Assembly (NCBI GenBank): GCA_030456445.1 | Contig: JAKDNM010000024.1 | Span: 1 to 38,196 of the forward strand | Origin: Hyphomicrobiales bacterium | GTDB lineage: Bacteria; Pseudomonadota; Alphaproteobacteria; Rhizobiales; Rhizobiaceae | DNA length: 38,196 nucleotides | Direction: 5' to 3' | Shown: piece after piece, positions 27,216 to 34,973 of the stretch | Numbering within the stretch: position 1 is the stretch's first letter | Layout: each line of letters starts with the position of its first letter | The notes under the pieces: generated by a model | The model's input: only the letters and a program-made list of their open reading frames with translations | Told to the model about the DNA's origin: nothing | Databases searched by the model: none | Position numbers and translations under genes: made by a program

Positions 27216-27704
27216 TCAGCGGTCGTCGCGGACGACGACGGTTCCAAGCAGCAGATCGTGCAGCGTGCGCTTGTGGTCGGTGAACAGGCTGACGAGCAGG
27301 ATCAGCGGCGTGAGTACCGCGTTGGCGGCCCAGAAGAAGACGGAGTGGACCACGGCCAGCATGCCGTCGACCGGGCGCCCGTCGAGCCGTTCCAGCCGGA
27401 TCGACATGGCGCGCATGCCGAGCGTCGCCTGCCGCCTGCCGCCGAGCGTCGTCCAGATGTAGAGGATCGCCACGATCGGGAACAGGATGGCGAAGAGTGT
27501 CCAGCCCAGGCCGAAGGTCAGAAGCCCGAGAAGAAGCACGATCACGCCGGCCGGGATCAGGAGCAGCGCCACGATCAGATAGTCGATCAGGAAGGCGAAT
27601 ATCCTTCGGGTGCGAACGCCGGCGTAAAGGCCCCTGTCGTCGAACCGGTCGGATGCGACCGCGTTGCCGAGGATTTCGCCGTCGATGGCGCGGCTGGTGC
27701 TCAT
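27216..27704 (-). CDS. RDD-family membrane protein
   Basis: A 162-residue inner-membrane protein. The RDD-family marks are at the expected places: RRIFAFLIDYLIVALLLIPA (Arg and Asp of the motif) in the first helix, a second helix pair (TFGLGWTLFAILFPIVAILY), then QATLGMRAMSIRLERLDG in a loop, a third helix, and KRTLHDLLLGTVVVRD at the end. RDD proteins are mostly uncharacterised; a few transport sodium or compatible solutes. The substrate is unknown. It lies downstream of pit on the same strand but is separated by a repeat-rich gap of nearly 200 bases, so it is probably its own unit. Confidence 0.86.
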   Translation of the reverse strand: MSTSRAIDGEILGNAVASDRFDDRGLYAGVRTRRIFAFLIDYLIVALLLIPAGVIVLLLGLLTFGLGWTLFAILFPIVAILYIWTTLGGRRQATLGMRAMSIRLERLDGRPVDGMLAVVHSVFFWAANAVLTPLILLVSLFTDHKRTLHDLLLGTVVVRDDR

Positions 27705-27790
27705 TTCGATCCTTTCTCGCGGCCGTCGAAAATACCGCCGCGGGGTTCAGATGGTGAATGGTGGCCGGATTTCAAGAATGGCGGCCTCAA

Positions 27791-27811
27791 ACCCCCGTGG
27801 CTTTTGGGGGT
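27791..27811 (-). terminator. GC-rich hairpin in the pit-RDD gap
   Basis: ACCCCC (27791-27796) pairs with GGGGGT (27806-27811). On the minus strand GGGGGT is followed by TTGAGG. It could terminate the pit transcript after the tandem repeats, although the T-run is short. Confidence 0.4.
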
Positions 27812-27912
27812 CAGAAGGCAAGCCCTTGGGGCCTGGGGTCAGAAGGCAAGCCCTTGGGGCCTGGGGTCAGAAGGCAAGCCCTTGGGGCTTGCGGGATCAG
27901 TCAGAAGGCAAG
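27811..27912. repeat. 28-bp tandem repeats overlapping the 3' end of pit
   Basis: Two identical 28-base units (27811-27838, 27839-27866) and a third, slightly changed (27867-27894), all begin TCAGAAGGCAAGCCCTTGGG. The first 12 bases, TCAGAAGGCAAG, are identical to 27901-27912, which encode the last codons and stop of pit on the minus strand. The array has evidently grown from the end of the gene. In the last unit GCAAGCCC and GGGCTTGC pair around TTG, so the transcript could form hairpins. Confidence 0.88.
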
Positions 27913-28905
27913 GACGATGGCGGTGTGGCAGAGCGCGGCTATGGCTGCGGTGGCCGGCAGCGTGACGATCCAGGCGATGACGATGTTGCCTGCAATGCCC
28001 CACCGGACGGCCGAAACGCGCCGCGCCGCGCCAACCCCGATAATGGCGCCGGTGATGGTGTGCGTGGTGGAGACCGGGATGCCGAGCCAGGTGGCGAGGA
28101 ATAGCGTGATCGCGCCGCCGGCCTCGGCGCAGAAACCCTGCATCGGGTTCAGACGCGTGATCTTCGATCCCATTGTATGGACGATGCGCCAGCCGCCGAA
28201 CAGCGTGCCGAGCGCCATCGCCGACTGGCATGACAGAACGACCCATAAAGGCACGTAGAATTCGTGGCCGAGATGGCCCTGCGAAAAGAGCAGGACGGCG
28301 ATGATGCCCATGGTTTTCTGCGCGTCGTTGCCGCCGTGGCCGAGCGAATAAAGCGAAGCCGAGATGAATTGCAGGTGGCGGAAGGTGTTGTCGACCGCGA
28401 ACGGTGTCTGCCTGAGCGATATCCAGGAGACGGCAAGGATCAGCATCAGCGCAAGGAAGAAGCCGAGCGCCGGGGAGAGCACGATCGCGGCACTCGTCTT
28501 CAGGAGACCCGACCAGACGATCGCACCCCCGCCGGCCTTGGCGACGCCGGCGCCGACCAGGCCGCCTACCAGCGCGTGCGAACTGCTCGACGGGATGCCG
28601 AATATCCAGGTCAGGATGTTCCAGACGATCGCGCCCGCCAGTGCCGCGAAGATCACCGTCGGGTCGATCACGCCCGCATCGACGATGCCGGTGCCAAGCG
28701 TTCGCGCGACATGCAGACCGAAGAAAAGAAAGGCGATGAAATTGAAGAATGCCGCCCAGAACACGGCGTATTGAGGCCTGAGCACACGGGTCGATACGAT
28801 CGTCGCGATGGAATTTGCCGCGTCGTGCAGCCCGTTCAGGAAATCGAAGAACAGCGCCACGGCAATGAGGCCGATCAGGGCTGGGAAGGCTAGCGAGGTC
28901 TCCAC
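27901..28905 (-). CDS. pit: Inorganic phosphate transporter, PiT family
   Basis: A 334-residue low-affinity phosphate (metal-phosphate) carrier of the inner membrane. Both PiT signature repeats are present: FFDFLNGLHDAANSIATIVS near residue 19 and SLGHGGNDAQKTMGIIAVLL in the second half. Ten or so hydrophobic helices and GIPSSSSHALVGG and GIPVSTTHTITGA, the duplicated half-signatures, complete the pattern. It lies 8 bases after the DUF47 gene and forms an operon with it, a common arrangement. The 3' end is copied in tandem repeats just downstream. Confidence 0.95.
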   Translation of the reverse strand: METSLAFPALIGLIAVALFFDFLNGLHDAANSIATIVSTRVLRPQYAVFWAAFFNFIAFLFFGLHVARTLGTGIVDAGVIDPTVIFAALAGAIVWNILTWIFGIPSSSSHALVGGLVGAGVAKAGGGAIVWSGLLKTSAAIVLSPALGFFLALMLILAVSWISLRQTPFAVDNTFRHLQFISASLYSLGHGGNDAQKTMGIIAVLLFSQGHLGHEFYVPLWVVLSCQSAMALGTLFGGWRIVHTMGSKITRLNPMQGFCAEAGGAITLFLATWLGIPVSTTHTITGAIIGVGAARRVSAVRWGIAGNIVIAWIVTLPATAAIAALCHTAIVLAF

Positions 28906-28913
28906 TGCCGTGC

Positions 28914-29558
28914 TCAGACGTTCTCGATGACGATGCCGCTGATCTCGTTGGCGACATCCTCGAAGCGGTCGACCACTTTTTCGAGCTGGCCGTAGATCTC
29001 GCTGCCGATCAGATAGGCCATGGGATCGGTCTTGCCGTGACGATCAAACAGGTCGCGCAAGCCGGCGTCGTGCAACTCGTCGGAACGTTCCTCGACGCGC
29101 GTCACTTCTTCTGCGATGGCGGCGATGCGGGCCGCGTGCGTTCCGATGCCGCTGAGCAGCGGAACGGCCTCGGCGGTCAGCCGCGCCGCCTCCACGATGG
29201 CGCCGCCCATCTCCTGCATAAGCGGATCGAAGCTTTTCTGCTGGAAGAGGGTCACCGTCTTCACGGTCTTTTGCATCATGTCGATGGCGTCATCCATGGA
29301 CTGGATCAGATCCTTGATGTCGCCGCGGTCGAACGGCGTGATGAAGCTCTTGCGCACGGCCTGCATCACCTCCCGGGCGATGGCGTCGGCCTTGTGTTCG
29401 AGGTCGATGATCTCCTGGCATCGCTGTTCGACATTGTCGCCGCCGGCAAGCAGCTTTTGCAGGGCTTCCGCTCCGCCGACAACCGTCCTGGCGTGCTCGG
29501 CGAACAAGTCGAAGAAGCGGTCTTCGCGCGGCATCAGTTTGCGGAACCAGCCCAGCAT
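28914..29558 (-). CDS. DUF47 (PhoU-like) Pit accessory protein
   Basis: A 214-residue cytoplasmic, all-helical protein related to PhoU. Typical text is FFDLFAEHARTVVGGAEALQ at the start, CQEIIDLEHKADAIAREVMQ, and the metal-site region FITPFDRGDIKDLIQSMDDA. The C-terminal half repeats the fold (EEVTRVEERSDELHDAGLRD). Proteins of this kind are paired with Pit and adjust phosphate uptake. It is the first gene of the two-gene operon, divergent from the DUF971 gene. The 219 bases upstream contain an inverted repeat AGCGTTT...AAACGCT (29639-29661), which could mark a control site. Confidence 0.92.
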   Translation of the reverse strand: MLGWFRKLMPREDRFFDLFAEHARTVVGGAEALQKLLAGGDNVEQRCQEIIDLEHKADAIAREVMQAVRKSFITPFDRGDIKDLIQSMDDAIDMMQKTVKTVTLFQQKSFDPLMQEMGGAIVEAARLTAEAVPLLSGIGTHAARIAAIAEEVTRVEERSDELHDAGLRDLFDRHGKTDPMAYLIGSEIYGQLEKVVDRFEDVANEISGIVIENV

Positions 29559-29777
29559 CGTTGTTCCTTTCCCGGTGGACGCTATCCATCGCCCCCGGCT
29601 CCTTACCGCAAGGCTGCACGGTTACACAGCGACCAGACAGCGTTTTCCGCTATTAAACGCTGATGCGGCCATGATCCAGAGACCTCGACCGCCGTGTCGA
29701 TTGCGGCATTTGCATCGCCGGCTGGACGTAGGGAGCAGGATGGGGCAAGGCTGGCCGATAGACAGGAAGCGGATGGA

Positions 29778-30125
29778 ATGGCGGCACCGAGCGAATTGCG
29801 GGTAGCGAAGGATCGCAAGCTGCTGACGGTCAGCTTCGCGGGCAACGGGCGCTACGAGTTGCCGGCGGAGATGTTGCGCGTTCTGTCGCCCTCGGCAGAG
29901 GTCCAGGGTCATTCGCCCGAGCAGCGCGTCACCGTGCCCGGCAAGCGGAATGTCGCGATCAGCAAAATCGAGCCTGTCGGGAATTACGCCATACGGATCG
30001 TGTTCGACGATTTCCACGATACCGGCATCTTCACCTGGCACTATCTGCGGGAACTCGGCGAGGAGAGGCAAGAGCGCTGGCACGCCTATCTCGACGAGTT
30101 GGCGGCGAAGGGGCTGAGCCGGTAG
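29778..30125 (+). CDS. DUF971 (GBBH-like N-terminal domain) protein
   Basis: A 115-residue cytoplasmic protein of the DUF971 family, related to the N-terminal domain of gamma-butyrobetaine hydroxylase. Marks are RKLLTVSFAGNGRYELPAEM with the family's ELPAE, KRNVAISKIEPVGNYAIRIV and the closing DTGIFTWHYLRELGEE. Members are small zinc- or iron-binding-type proteins often near iron-sulfur genes; the role is unknown. The start at 29778 (MAAPSELRVAK) was chosen over the open frame from 29694, whose 28 extra codons look like non-coding sequence. It converges with the M23 peptidase gene, 7 bases apart. Confidence 0.88.
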   Translation: MAAPSELRVAKDRKLLTVSFAGNGRYELPAEMLRVLSPSAEVQGHSPEQRVTVPGKRNVAISKIEPVGNYAIRIVFDDFHDTGIFTWHYLRELGEERQERWHAYLDELAAKGLSR

Positions 30126-30132
30126 GAGGATG

Positions 30133-31434
30133 CTATAATAGCTGCGAGATGACCCGTCCCGCCTTCAGGAAGGAGACGGGGTTCACCGCCTTGCCGTTAT
30201 GGCGCACTTCGTAATGAAGGTGCGGGCCGGTCGAGCGGCCGGTGCTGCCGGATTTTCCGAGCGTCTCGCCGCGCGCCACCTTGTCGCCGACCTTCACGTC
30301 GATTTCACTCAAATGCGCGTAGCGGGTGGAGTAGCCGCCGCCATGGTCGATCTCGACCATGTTGCCGTAGCCTCCGGCCCGGCCGGCGCGCGTCACCACC
30401 CCGGCAGCCGTCGCCGGAACGTTGCTTCCGACCGCGTCGCGGAAATCGATGCCGGGATGCAGTGCGGAGACGCCGAGGATGGGGTCGCGCCGGAAGCCGA
30501 AGGCGCTGGTCACGACCGCGCCCGGTGCAGGGTTGGCGATCGGCACCTTGCGGATTTCTGCTTTCAGGAGATCGAGCCGGTCGAGCGCGTCATCGAGTTC
30601 CCTGACTCGTCTGTCGAATTTCGACGGGTCGTTCACTTCGATCAGCGGACCGCCCATGTCTTCCTTGCCGTAGTTCGCGGCGACCTCGAGGCCGGCGGAC
30701 TGAAGGGCTTCCTTGACCGCGTCGCCGGTCTGCAACGCCTTTTGCGACAGCGTCTGCACGCGCCGTAGCTGTTCCGTCTCGATGGAGCGCAGCGAAGTGT
30801 TGATGGCCGCAAACAGCCGATCGGCCCCGGGTCCGGGCGATCCTTGGTCGCCGGCCAGCGCCAGCCGCGTTTTCCAGAGCGCGGCCGGGCCGTTCTCCGC
30901 GGTGCGCAAGCCAACTGCCTTGGCGTTGGACGTGGAGCCGGGCTCATCGGCGCTCGCGCGCTCATCGGGCCGGGGTGAGGGCAGGGGGGCGAGACGAGGG
31001 GAGGGCAGGCCGATCGAGGCTGCCTTTTCCAGTCTTCCGGCGCGCTCCAGCAACGGCCTAAGGCGTCCGTGCTGCTGGGTGAGAAGGGATTGGCGGGCGA
31101 GCAGTTCGGTGACCTTCTGCTCTACCGCACGCTGGTCGAGAAGCTGCCGGCTGGTGATGCGGTCGAGTTGCGAGCGCAGGGCCGAGATGCGGTCCTCATA
31201 GGCCTGCTGCATGCGGGCCTGGTGGGATACCGACGCACCGATCAGGTTGTCGCGCAAGACAAGATAGGAGGTGGCGAGCAGGTAGCCGATGGCGATGGCG
31301 GCGCAGACCGAGCCCACAATGGCGGCGACCCATGGGCGGATGGTGAAATGGCGGATGGTATCGCCGCGCGCGATGATGACGGTATGCGGCTCCTTGCGCT
31401 TTCCAAATACGGTCGATTGAGGCGCATGTGCCAC
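30133..31434 (-). CDS. M23-family metalloendopeptidase (LytM/NlpD-like), membrane-anchored
   Basis: A 433-residue protein with a short cytoplasmic N-terminus, one membrane helix (WVAAIVGSVCAAIAIGYLLA) and a periplasmic coiled coil (residues about 70-145, RMQQAYEDRISALRSQLDRI). The C-terminal LytM domain follows. Its zinc and active-site residues are present: HPGIDFRD and GPHLHYEVR, with GNMVEIDHGGGYSTRYAHLS between. It should cleave peptide crosslinks in peptidoglycan, and its coiled coil suggests interaction with another envelope protein, as in the ShyA or RgsM class. Complete catalytic motifs argue for an active enzyme rather than a LytM activator. Confidence 0.93.
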   Translation of the reverse strand: MAHAPQSTVFGKRKEPHTVIIARGDTIRHFTIRPWVAAIVGSVCAAIAIGYLLATSYLVLRDNLIGASVSHQARMQQAYEDRISALRSQLDRITSRQLLDQRAVEQKVTELLARQSLLTQQHGRLRPLLERAGRLEKAASIGLPSPRLAPLPSPRPDERASADEPGSTSNAKAVGLRTAENGPAALWKTRLALAGDQGSPGPGADRLFAAINTSLRSIETEQLRRVQTLSQKALQTGDAVKEALQSAGLEVAANYGKEDMGGPLIEVNDPSKFDRRVRELDDALDRLDLLKAEIRKVPIANPAPGAVVTSAFGFRRDPILGVSALHPGIDFRDAVGSNVPATAAGVVTRAGRAGGYGNMVEIDHGGGYSTRYAHLSEIDVKVGDKVARGETLGKSGSTGRSTGPHLHYEVRHNGKAVNPVSFLKAGRVISQLL

Positions 31435-31496
31435 GGACGCGATATTCCATACCGTCGAAACAATGAACGGAATGGATTACACATCGTTAGGGTTAA

Positions 31497-31541
31497 CAAA
31501 GCTTTGCCCACAACCGTAAATTCATCTGCGGGTGTGGGCAA
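31497..31541. promoter_or_regulatory. Inverted repeats upstream of the M23 gene
   Basis: CAAAGCTTTG (31497-31506) is a perfect palindrome. Overlapping it, TTGCCCACA (31504-31512) and TGTGGGCAA (31533-31541) form a 9-base inverted repeat with a 20-base centre. They lie 63-107 bases upstream of the M23 start and may be a control site or a hairpin in the transcript of the small membrane peptide gene. No T-run follows. Confidence 0.45.
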
Positions 31542-31611
31542 GCAACGCCTATTCGCAGCGTTTTTTCAGGAACACCATGTTTTCCCGGTCGTATTCGAAG
31601 AAAATCCCGGA

Positions 31612-31689
31612 TCAGTGCCAGAAGAGAAGAATGAGGATGATGATCGGTATTGGTATGCCAATCAGCCACAAGAGAATTCCTCGACCCAT
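31612..31689 (-). CDS. 25-residue membrane peptide
   Basis: A small gene with a perfect AGGAGG ribosome site six bases before its ATG (minus strand 31701-31696, ATG at 31689). The product begins MGRGILLWLIG and continues IPIPIIILILLFWH: one hydrophobic helix with a charged N-terminus, so an inner-membrane peptide. I recall nearly identical short peptides in many proteobacterial genomes, which would mean real conservation, but that needs a search. The longer reading frame, to 31833, extends through the RIME element and lacks support. It stands alone between the M23 gene and the RIME copy. Function is unknown. Confidence 0.78.
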   Translation of the reverse strand: MGRGILLWLIGIPIPIIILILLFWH

Positions 31690-31777
31690 ATCTTTCCTCC
31701 TATGTGACCCCGCACCGAAGAAACGCCACCCGGCCGAATCCGTTCCTCTATCCGGATGCGGCCATAGGGCTGGTCCT

Positions 31778-31878
31778 AGAGCATGATCCGGAAAAGTGGG
31801 AACCGGTTTTCCGAAAAGATCATGCTCAAGCAAAGAGATAAGAGCATGATGCGATTCAATCCAATCGCATCATGCTCT
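31778..31878 (+). repeat. RIME-type intergenic mosaic element, copy B
   Basis: A 101-base element that begins AGAGCATGATCCGGAAAAGT and ends ATCGCATCATGCTCT. It has two inner palindromes, GGAAAA..CCGGTTTTCC and GATGCGATT..AATCGCATC. It is almost identical to the reverse complement of 27036-27136. It lies 13 bases beyond the ABC-F stop on the minus strand and could terminate that transcript. Confidence 0.88.
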
Positions 31879-31891
31879 GGTCCGGTACGTG

Positions 31892-33769
31892 TCAGGCCGC
31901 CATTGCCTCCTCATACTCGGTTGAGAGGGCCAGCCATCGGTCTTCCTGCGCGGCCAGTTTGGCTACCAGATCGCCGCGCTCCCTGGTCAGGTCCGTGACT
32001 TTCGCCGGTTCCTTCTCATAGAGGGAAGGGTCCGCCAATTTGGCCTCGATCGCTTCGAGCCGCCCGCGCAGCCGTTCGATCAGCGCTTCGATGGTCTTTA
32101 TTTCCCTGGCCAGCGGTTCGAGCGCGGCGCGGCGCTGGGCGGCTTCGCGGCGGCGGTCCGCCTTGCTCGTTTTGTCCGCCTCGCGCCGGTCGCGCCGGTC
32201 GGAGGCGCCGCCGGTGACCAGTTGCCGATAGTCGCCGAGGTCGCCGTCATAGGGTTTTACGGTGCCGTCCCTGACCAGCCACAGCCGGTCGACCGTCGCC
32301 TCGATCAGGTGGCGGTCGTGGGAGATCAGGATCACCGCGCCGGAAAATTCGTTGAGCGCCTGGATCAGCGATTCCCTCGAATCGATGTCGAGATGGTTGG
32401 TCGGCTCGTCCAGGATGAAAAGGTTCGGCCCCTCGAAGGAGGCGAGCCCCATCAAAAGCCGCGCCTTCTCGCCGCCCGAAAGGTCTTTCGCGGCCGTGTT
32501 CATCTTCTCGGTCGCAAGGCCCATGCGCGCGACACGCGAGCGCACCTTGGATTCCGGCGCCTCCGGCATCATCCGCCGCACGTGCTCATAGGCGTTTTCC
32601 TCGGGCCTCAGATCGTCGAGCTGATGCTGCGCGAACATCGAGACCTTGAGCTGCGGGGCAACCGTCATGGTCCCCGTTTCGGGCGCAAGCCTGCCGGCCA
32701 GAAGCTTGGCGAAGGTCGACTTGCCGTTGCCGTTGGCGCCCAGCAGCGCAATGCGGTCGTCGGCGTCGATCCTGAACGACAGGTGCCGCAGCACCGGCTT
32801 GCCCGGCGTGTAGCCGACGGCGCCGCCGTCCAGCGCGATGATCGGCGAGGCGACCGTCCTGACCGGCTCGGGAAAGCTGAAGGGCCGCACCGTCTCGTCC
32901 ATGAGCGTGGCGATGGGCTTCATCTTTTCCAGCGCCTTCAGGCGCGATTGCGCCTGTCTCGCCTTCGTCGCCTTGGCGCGGAAGCGGGCGACGAATTCCT
33001 CCATATGCTTGCGCGCGGCGTCCTGCTTGGCGCGGTTCTTTTCCAGGACCGCCGCCTTTTCCGCCCGCTGCCGCTCGAACTGGTCGTAGCCGCCGCGCCA
33101 GAAGGTGAGCTTGTGCTGCTCCAGATGCACGATCGAGTTGACGGCGCGGTTGAGCAGGTCGCGGTCGTGCGAGATCAGGAGCACGGTATGCGGGTATTTC
33201 GACACGTAGCTCTCCAGCCACAGCGTGCCTTCGAGGTCGAGATAGTTCGTCGGCTCGTCGAGAAGCAGGAGATCGGGCCGGGCGAAAAGGACGGAGGCGA
33301 GCGCGACCCGCATGCGCCAGCCGCCGGAGAAGGACGAGGCCGGCCGTTTTTGCGCGGCGTCGTCGAAGCCGAGGCCGGAGAGGATGGTCGCAGCGCGTGC
33401 CTCGGCGGAATGCGCGTCGATATCGGCGAGCCTGAGATGGATTTCGGCGATACGGTGCGGGTCCTTTGCCGTCATCTCCTCGGCAAGAAGGTCCGCGCGC
33501 TCGGTGTCGGCCTTAAGGACGATGTCGATCAGCGGCTCCTCGGTGCCCGGCGCTTCCTGCGCCACCTGGCCGATCCGCGTATTCTTCGGCAGGCTTATCG
33601 AGCCGGTCTCGGCCGCGAGATCGCCGGTGATGGCGCGAAAAAGCGTCGTCTTGCCGGTGCCGTTGCGGCCGACAAGCCCCGCCTTCGCGCCGGCGGGCAG
33701 CGCCAGCGAGGCATGGTCGATGAGCAGGCGCCCGGCGATGCGCAGGGAAAGATCGTTGATGGTAAGCAT
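31892..33769 (-). CDS. ABC-F family ATPase (Uup/YheS-like)
   Basis: A 625-residue soluble protein with two ATPase domains and no membrane segment. Walker A motifs are GRNGTGKTT (about residue 36) and GANGNGKST (about 330). The signatures are FSGGWRMRVALA and LSGGEKARLLMG, and both Walker B motifs are followed by DEPTNHLD or DEPTNYLD. A linker rich in Lys/Arg (ARKHMEEFVARFRAKATKAR) joins the two. The C-terminal coiled-coil resembles Uup/YheS. ABC-F proteins act on ribosomes as translation factors; which role this one has is unclear. The start at 33769 (MLTINDLSLRI) is favoured over 33823 because the extra residues are not family-like. Confidence 0.93.
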   Translation of the reverse strand: MLTINDLSLRIAGRLLIDHASLALPAGAKAGLVGRNGTGKTTLFRAITGDLAAETGSISLPKNTRIGQVAQEAPGTEEPLIDIVLKADTERADLLAEEMTAKDPHRIAEIHLRLADIDAHSAEARAATILSGLGFDDAAQKRPASSFSGGWRMRVALASVLFARPDLLLLDEPTNYLDLEGTLWLESYVSKYPHTVLLISHDRDLLNRAVNSIVHLEQHKLTFWRGGYDQFERQRAEKAAVLEKNRAKQDAARKHMEEFVARFRAKATKARQAQSRLKALEKMKPIATLMDETVRPFSFPEPVRTVASPIIALDGGAVGYTPGKPVLRHLSFRIDADDRIALLGANGNGKSTFAKLLAGRLAPETGTMTVAPQLKVSMFAQHQLDDLRPEENAYEHVRRMMPEAPESKVRSRVARMGLATEKMNTAAKDLSGGEKARLLMGLASFEGPNLFILDEPTNHLDIDSRESLIQALNEFSGAVILISHDRHLIEATVDRLWLVRDGTVKPYDGDLGDYRQLVTGGASDRRDRREADKTSKADRRREAAQRRAALEPLAREIKTIEALIERLRGRLEAIEAKLADPSLYEKEPAKVTDLTRERGDLVAKLAAQEDRWLALSTEYEEAMAA

Positions 33770-33844
33770 GGCGGCCCTTTTGGCCGAGCCGCGTCGCAAT
33801 GACAAGAGCGTATCGCTGTGCAACTCGATCCCAAACGGAGTTGC

Positions 33845-34357
33845 CTACGCGAAGGCGCGCCCGTCCGGTGTGCGCTGGAAATAGACCAGGTCGAGCGACG
33901 GGGGCGGCTTGCCGAGCATGCTGAGGATCGTGTGCGCCTGCCCGCGGTGATGTGTCTGGTGGTTGAAGAAATGGTCGAGCGAGGGCGCAAGCCGCTGTGA
34001 AACGGTCCTTAAATCCGTGACCGTCATATAGGTGAAGCGGCCGGCCAGCGCCTTTTCCGAGAGGCTGGAGATCCATTCGAGGATGCGCCGGTCCTCCGCC
34101 TCGCGTGCCAGCCGCAGCGGATCGAAGTTGGGGTGGACGATGGTATCCAGTGCCTTCGGCGCCTCGCCCTCGCTGGTGAAGCGCTTCATCCAGATGCGGT
34201 CGGCGACGAGAAGATGGTTGAGCGTTCCCATCATCGAGCCGAAGAACGCGCCGACATCGCGGCCGAATTCCTCGTCGGTCAGTTCGGCGGCCGCGTCGTA
34301 GATCTGCCCGTTCGCCCACGCATTGTAGGCGGCGAACATCATGAAGTGCTGTTTCAT
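33845..34357 (-). CDS. DinB-family metal-binding protein
   Basis: A 170-residue four-helix-bundle protein. The three histidines of the DinB-like metal site are visible: [15 protein letters not shown] in the first half, and [20 protein letters not shown] later. [20 protein letters not shown] at the start is a family mark. Members are nickel, zinc or iron proteins of largely unknown function; the family name does not imply the polymerase DinB or SOS control. The start at 34357 (MKQHFMM) was chosen over the open frame up to 34876, which is antisense to ndk. It is divergent from ndk with 168 bases between. Confidence 0.9.
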   Translation of the reverse strand: MKQHFMMFAAYNAWANGQIYDAAAELTDEEFGRDVGAFFGSMMGTLNHLLVADRIWMKRFTSEGEAPKALDTIVHPNFDPLRLAREAEDRRILEWISSLSEKALAGRFTYMTVTDLRTVSQRLAPSLDHFFNHQTHHRGQAHTILSMLGKPPPSLDLVYFQRTPDGRAFA

Positions 34358-34525
34358 TTCCAAAAACGATCGAGCCCCGTTCCGTGGAGGAACTACACCA
34401 GCCGCCCGGAACGGCCAACGGTAAATCCGGCCCGGCGGCGGGATTCCGGCCTCTTCACAAGTCCGGCCCGGCGCGCTATGCAGCCCGCCACCTCCGAAAC
34501 ACCAATTTCTTGCAAAGGACAGCAG

Positions 34526-34948
34526 ATGGCGATCGAACGCACTTTCTCGATGATCAAGCCGGACGCGACGAAACGCAACCTCACCGGCGCCATTACCAGC
34601 ATGCTGGAAGATGCCGGGCTGCGGGTCGTCGCATCGCGGCGCGTATGGATGAGCCGCCGCGAGGCGGAGGGCTTCTACGCCGTCCATAAGGGCCGGCCGT
34701 TCTTCGACGAGCTTTGCGATTTCATGTCTTCCGGCCCGACCATCGTCCAGGTGCTGGAAGGCGAGGGCGCCATCGCGAAGAACCGCGAAGTGATGGGTGC
34801 GACCAACCCGGCCGATGCTGCCGAAGGCACCATCCGCAAGACCCATTCGCTGTCGATCGGCGAGAATTCGGTCCACGGGTCGGATGCGCCGGAGACCGCC
34901 GCGCAGGAAATCCGCTTCTGGTTCTCAGACACCGAAATCGTCGGCTGA
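34526..34948 (+). CDS. ndk: Nucleoside-diphosphate kinase
   Basis: Transfers the gamma phosphate from ATP to nucleoside diphosphates through a phosphohistidine, keeping nucleotide pools balanced. It has 140 residues. Typical text is [55 protein letters not shown] and [20 protein letters not shown]. The catalytic histidine is in NSVHGSD. The start at 34526 follows AAAGGA; the frame is open further upstream but without family sequence. It is followed by the convergent sensory protein gene, 25 bases apart. Confidence 0.98.
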   Translation: MAIERTFSMIKPDATKRNLTGAITSMLEDAGLRVVASRRVWMSRREAEGFYAVHKGRPFFDELCDFMSSGPTIVQVLEGEGAIAKNREVMGATNPADAAEGTIRKTHSLSIGENSVHGSDAPETAAQEIRFWFSDTEIVG

Positions 34949-34973
34949 GGATTGTCTCCTGCCGGCCTGCGCC

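Noticed and set aside
27811-27894. CRISPR array from 28-bp repeats
   Set aside because: Units are tandem with no spacers, and their sequence derives from the end of pit.
34358-34876. N-terminal extension of the DinB-like protein
   Set aside because: This part is antisense to ndk and lacks conserved sequence; the family start is at 34357.
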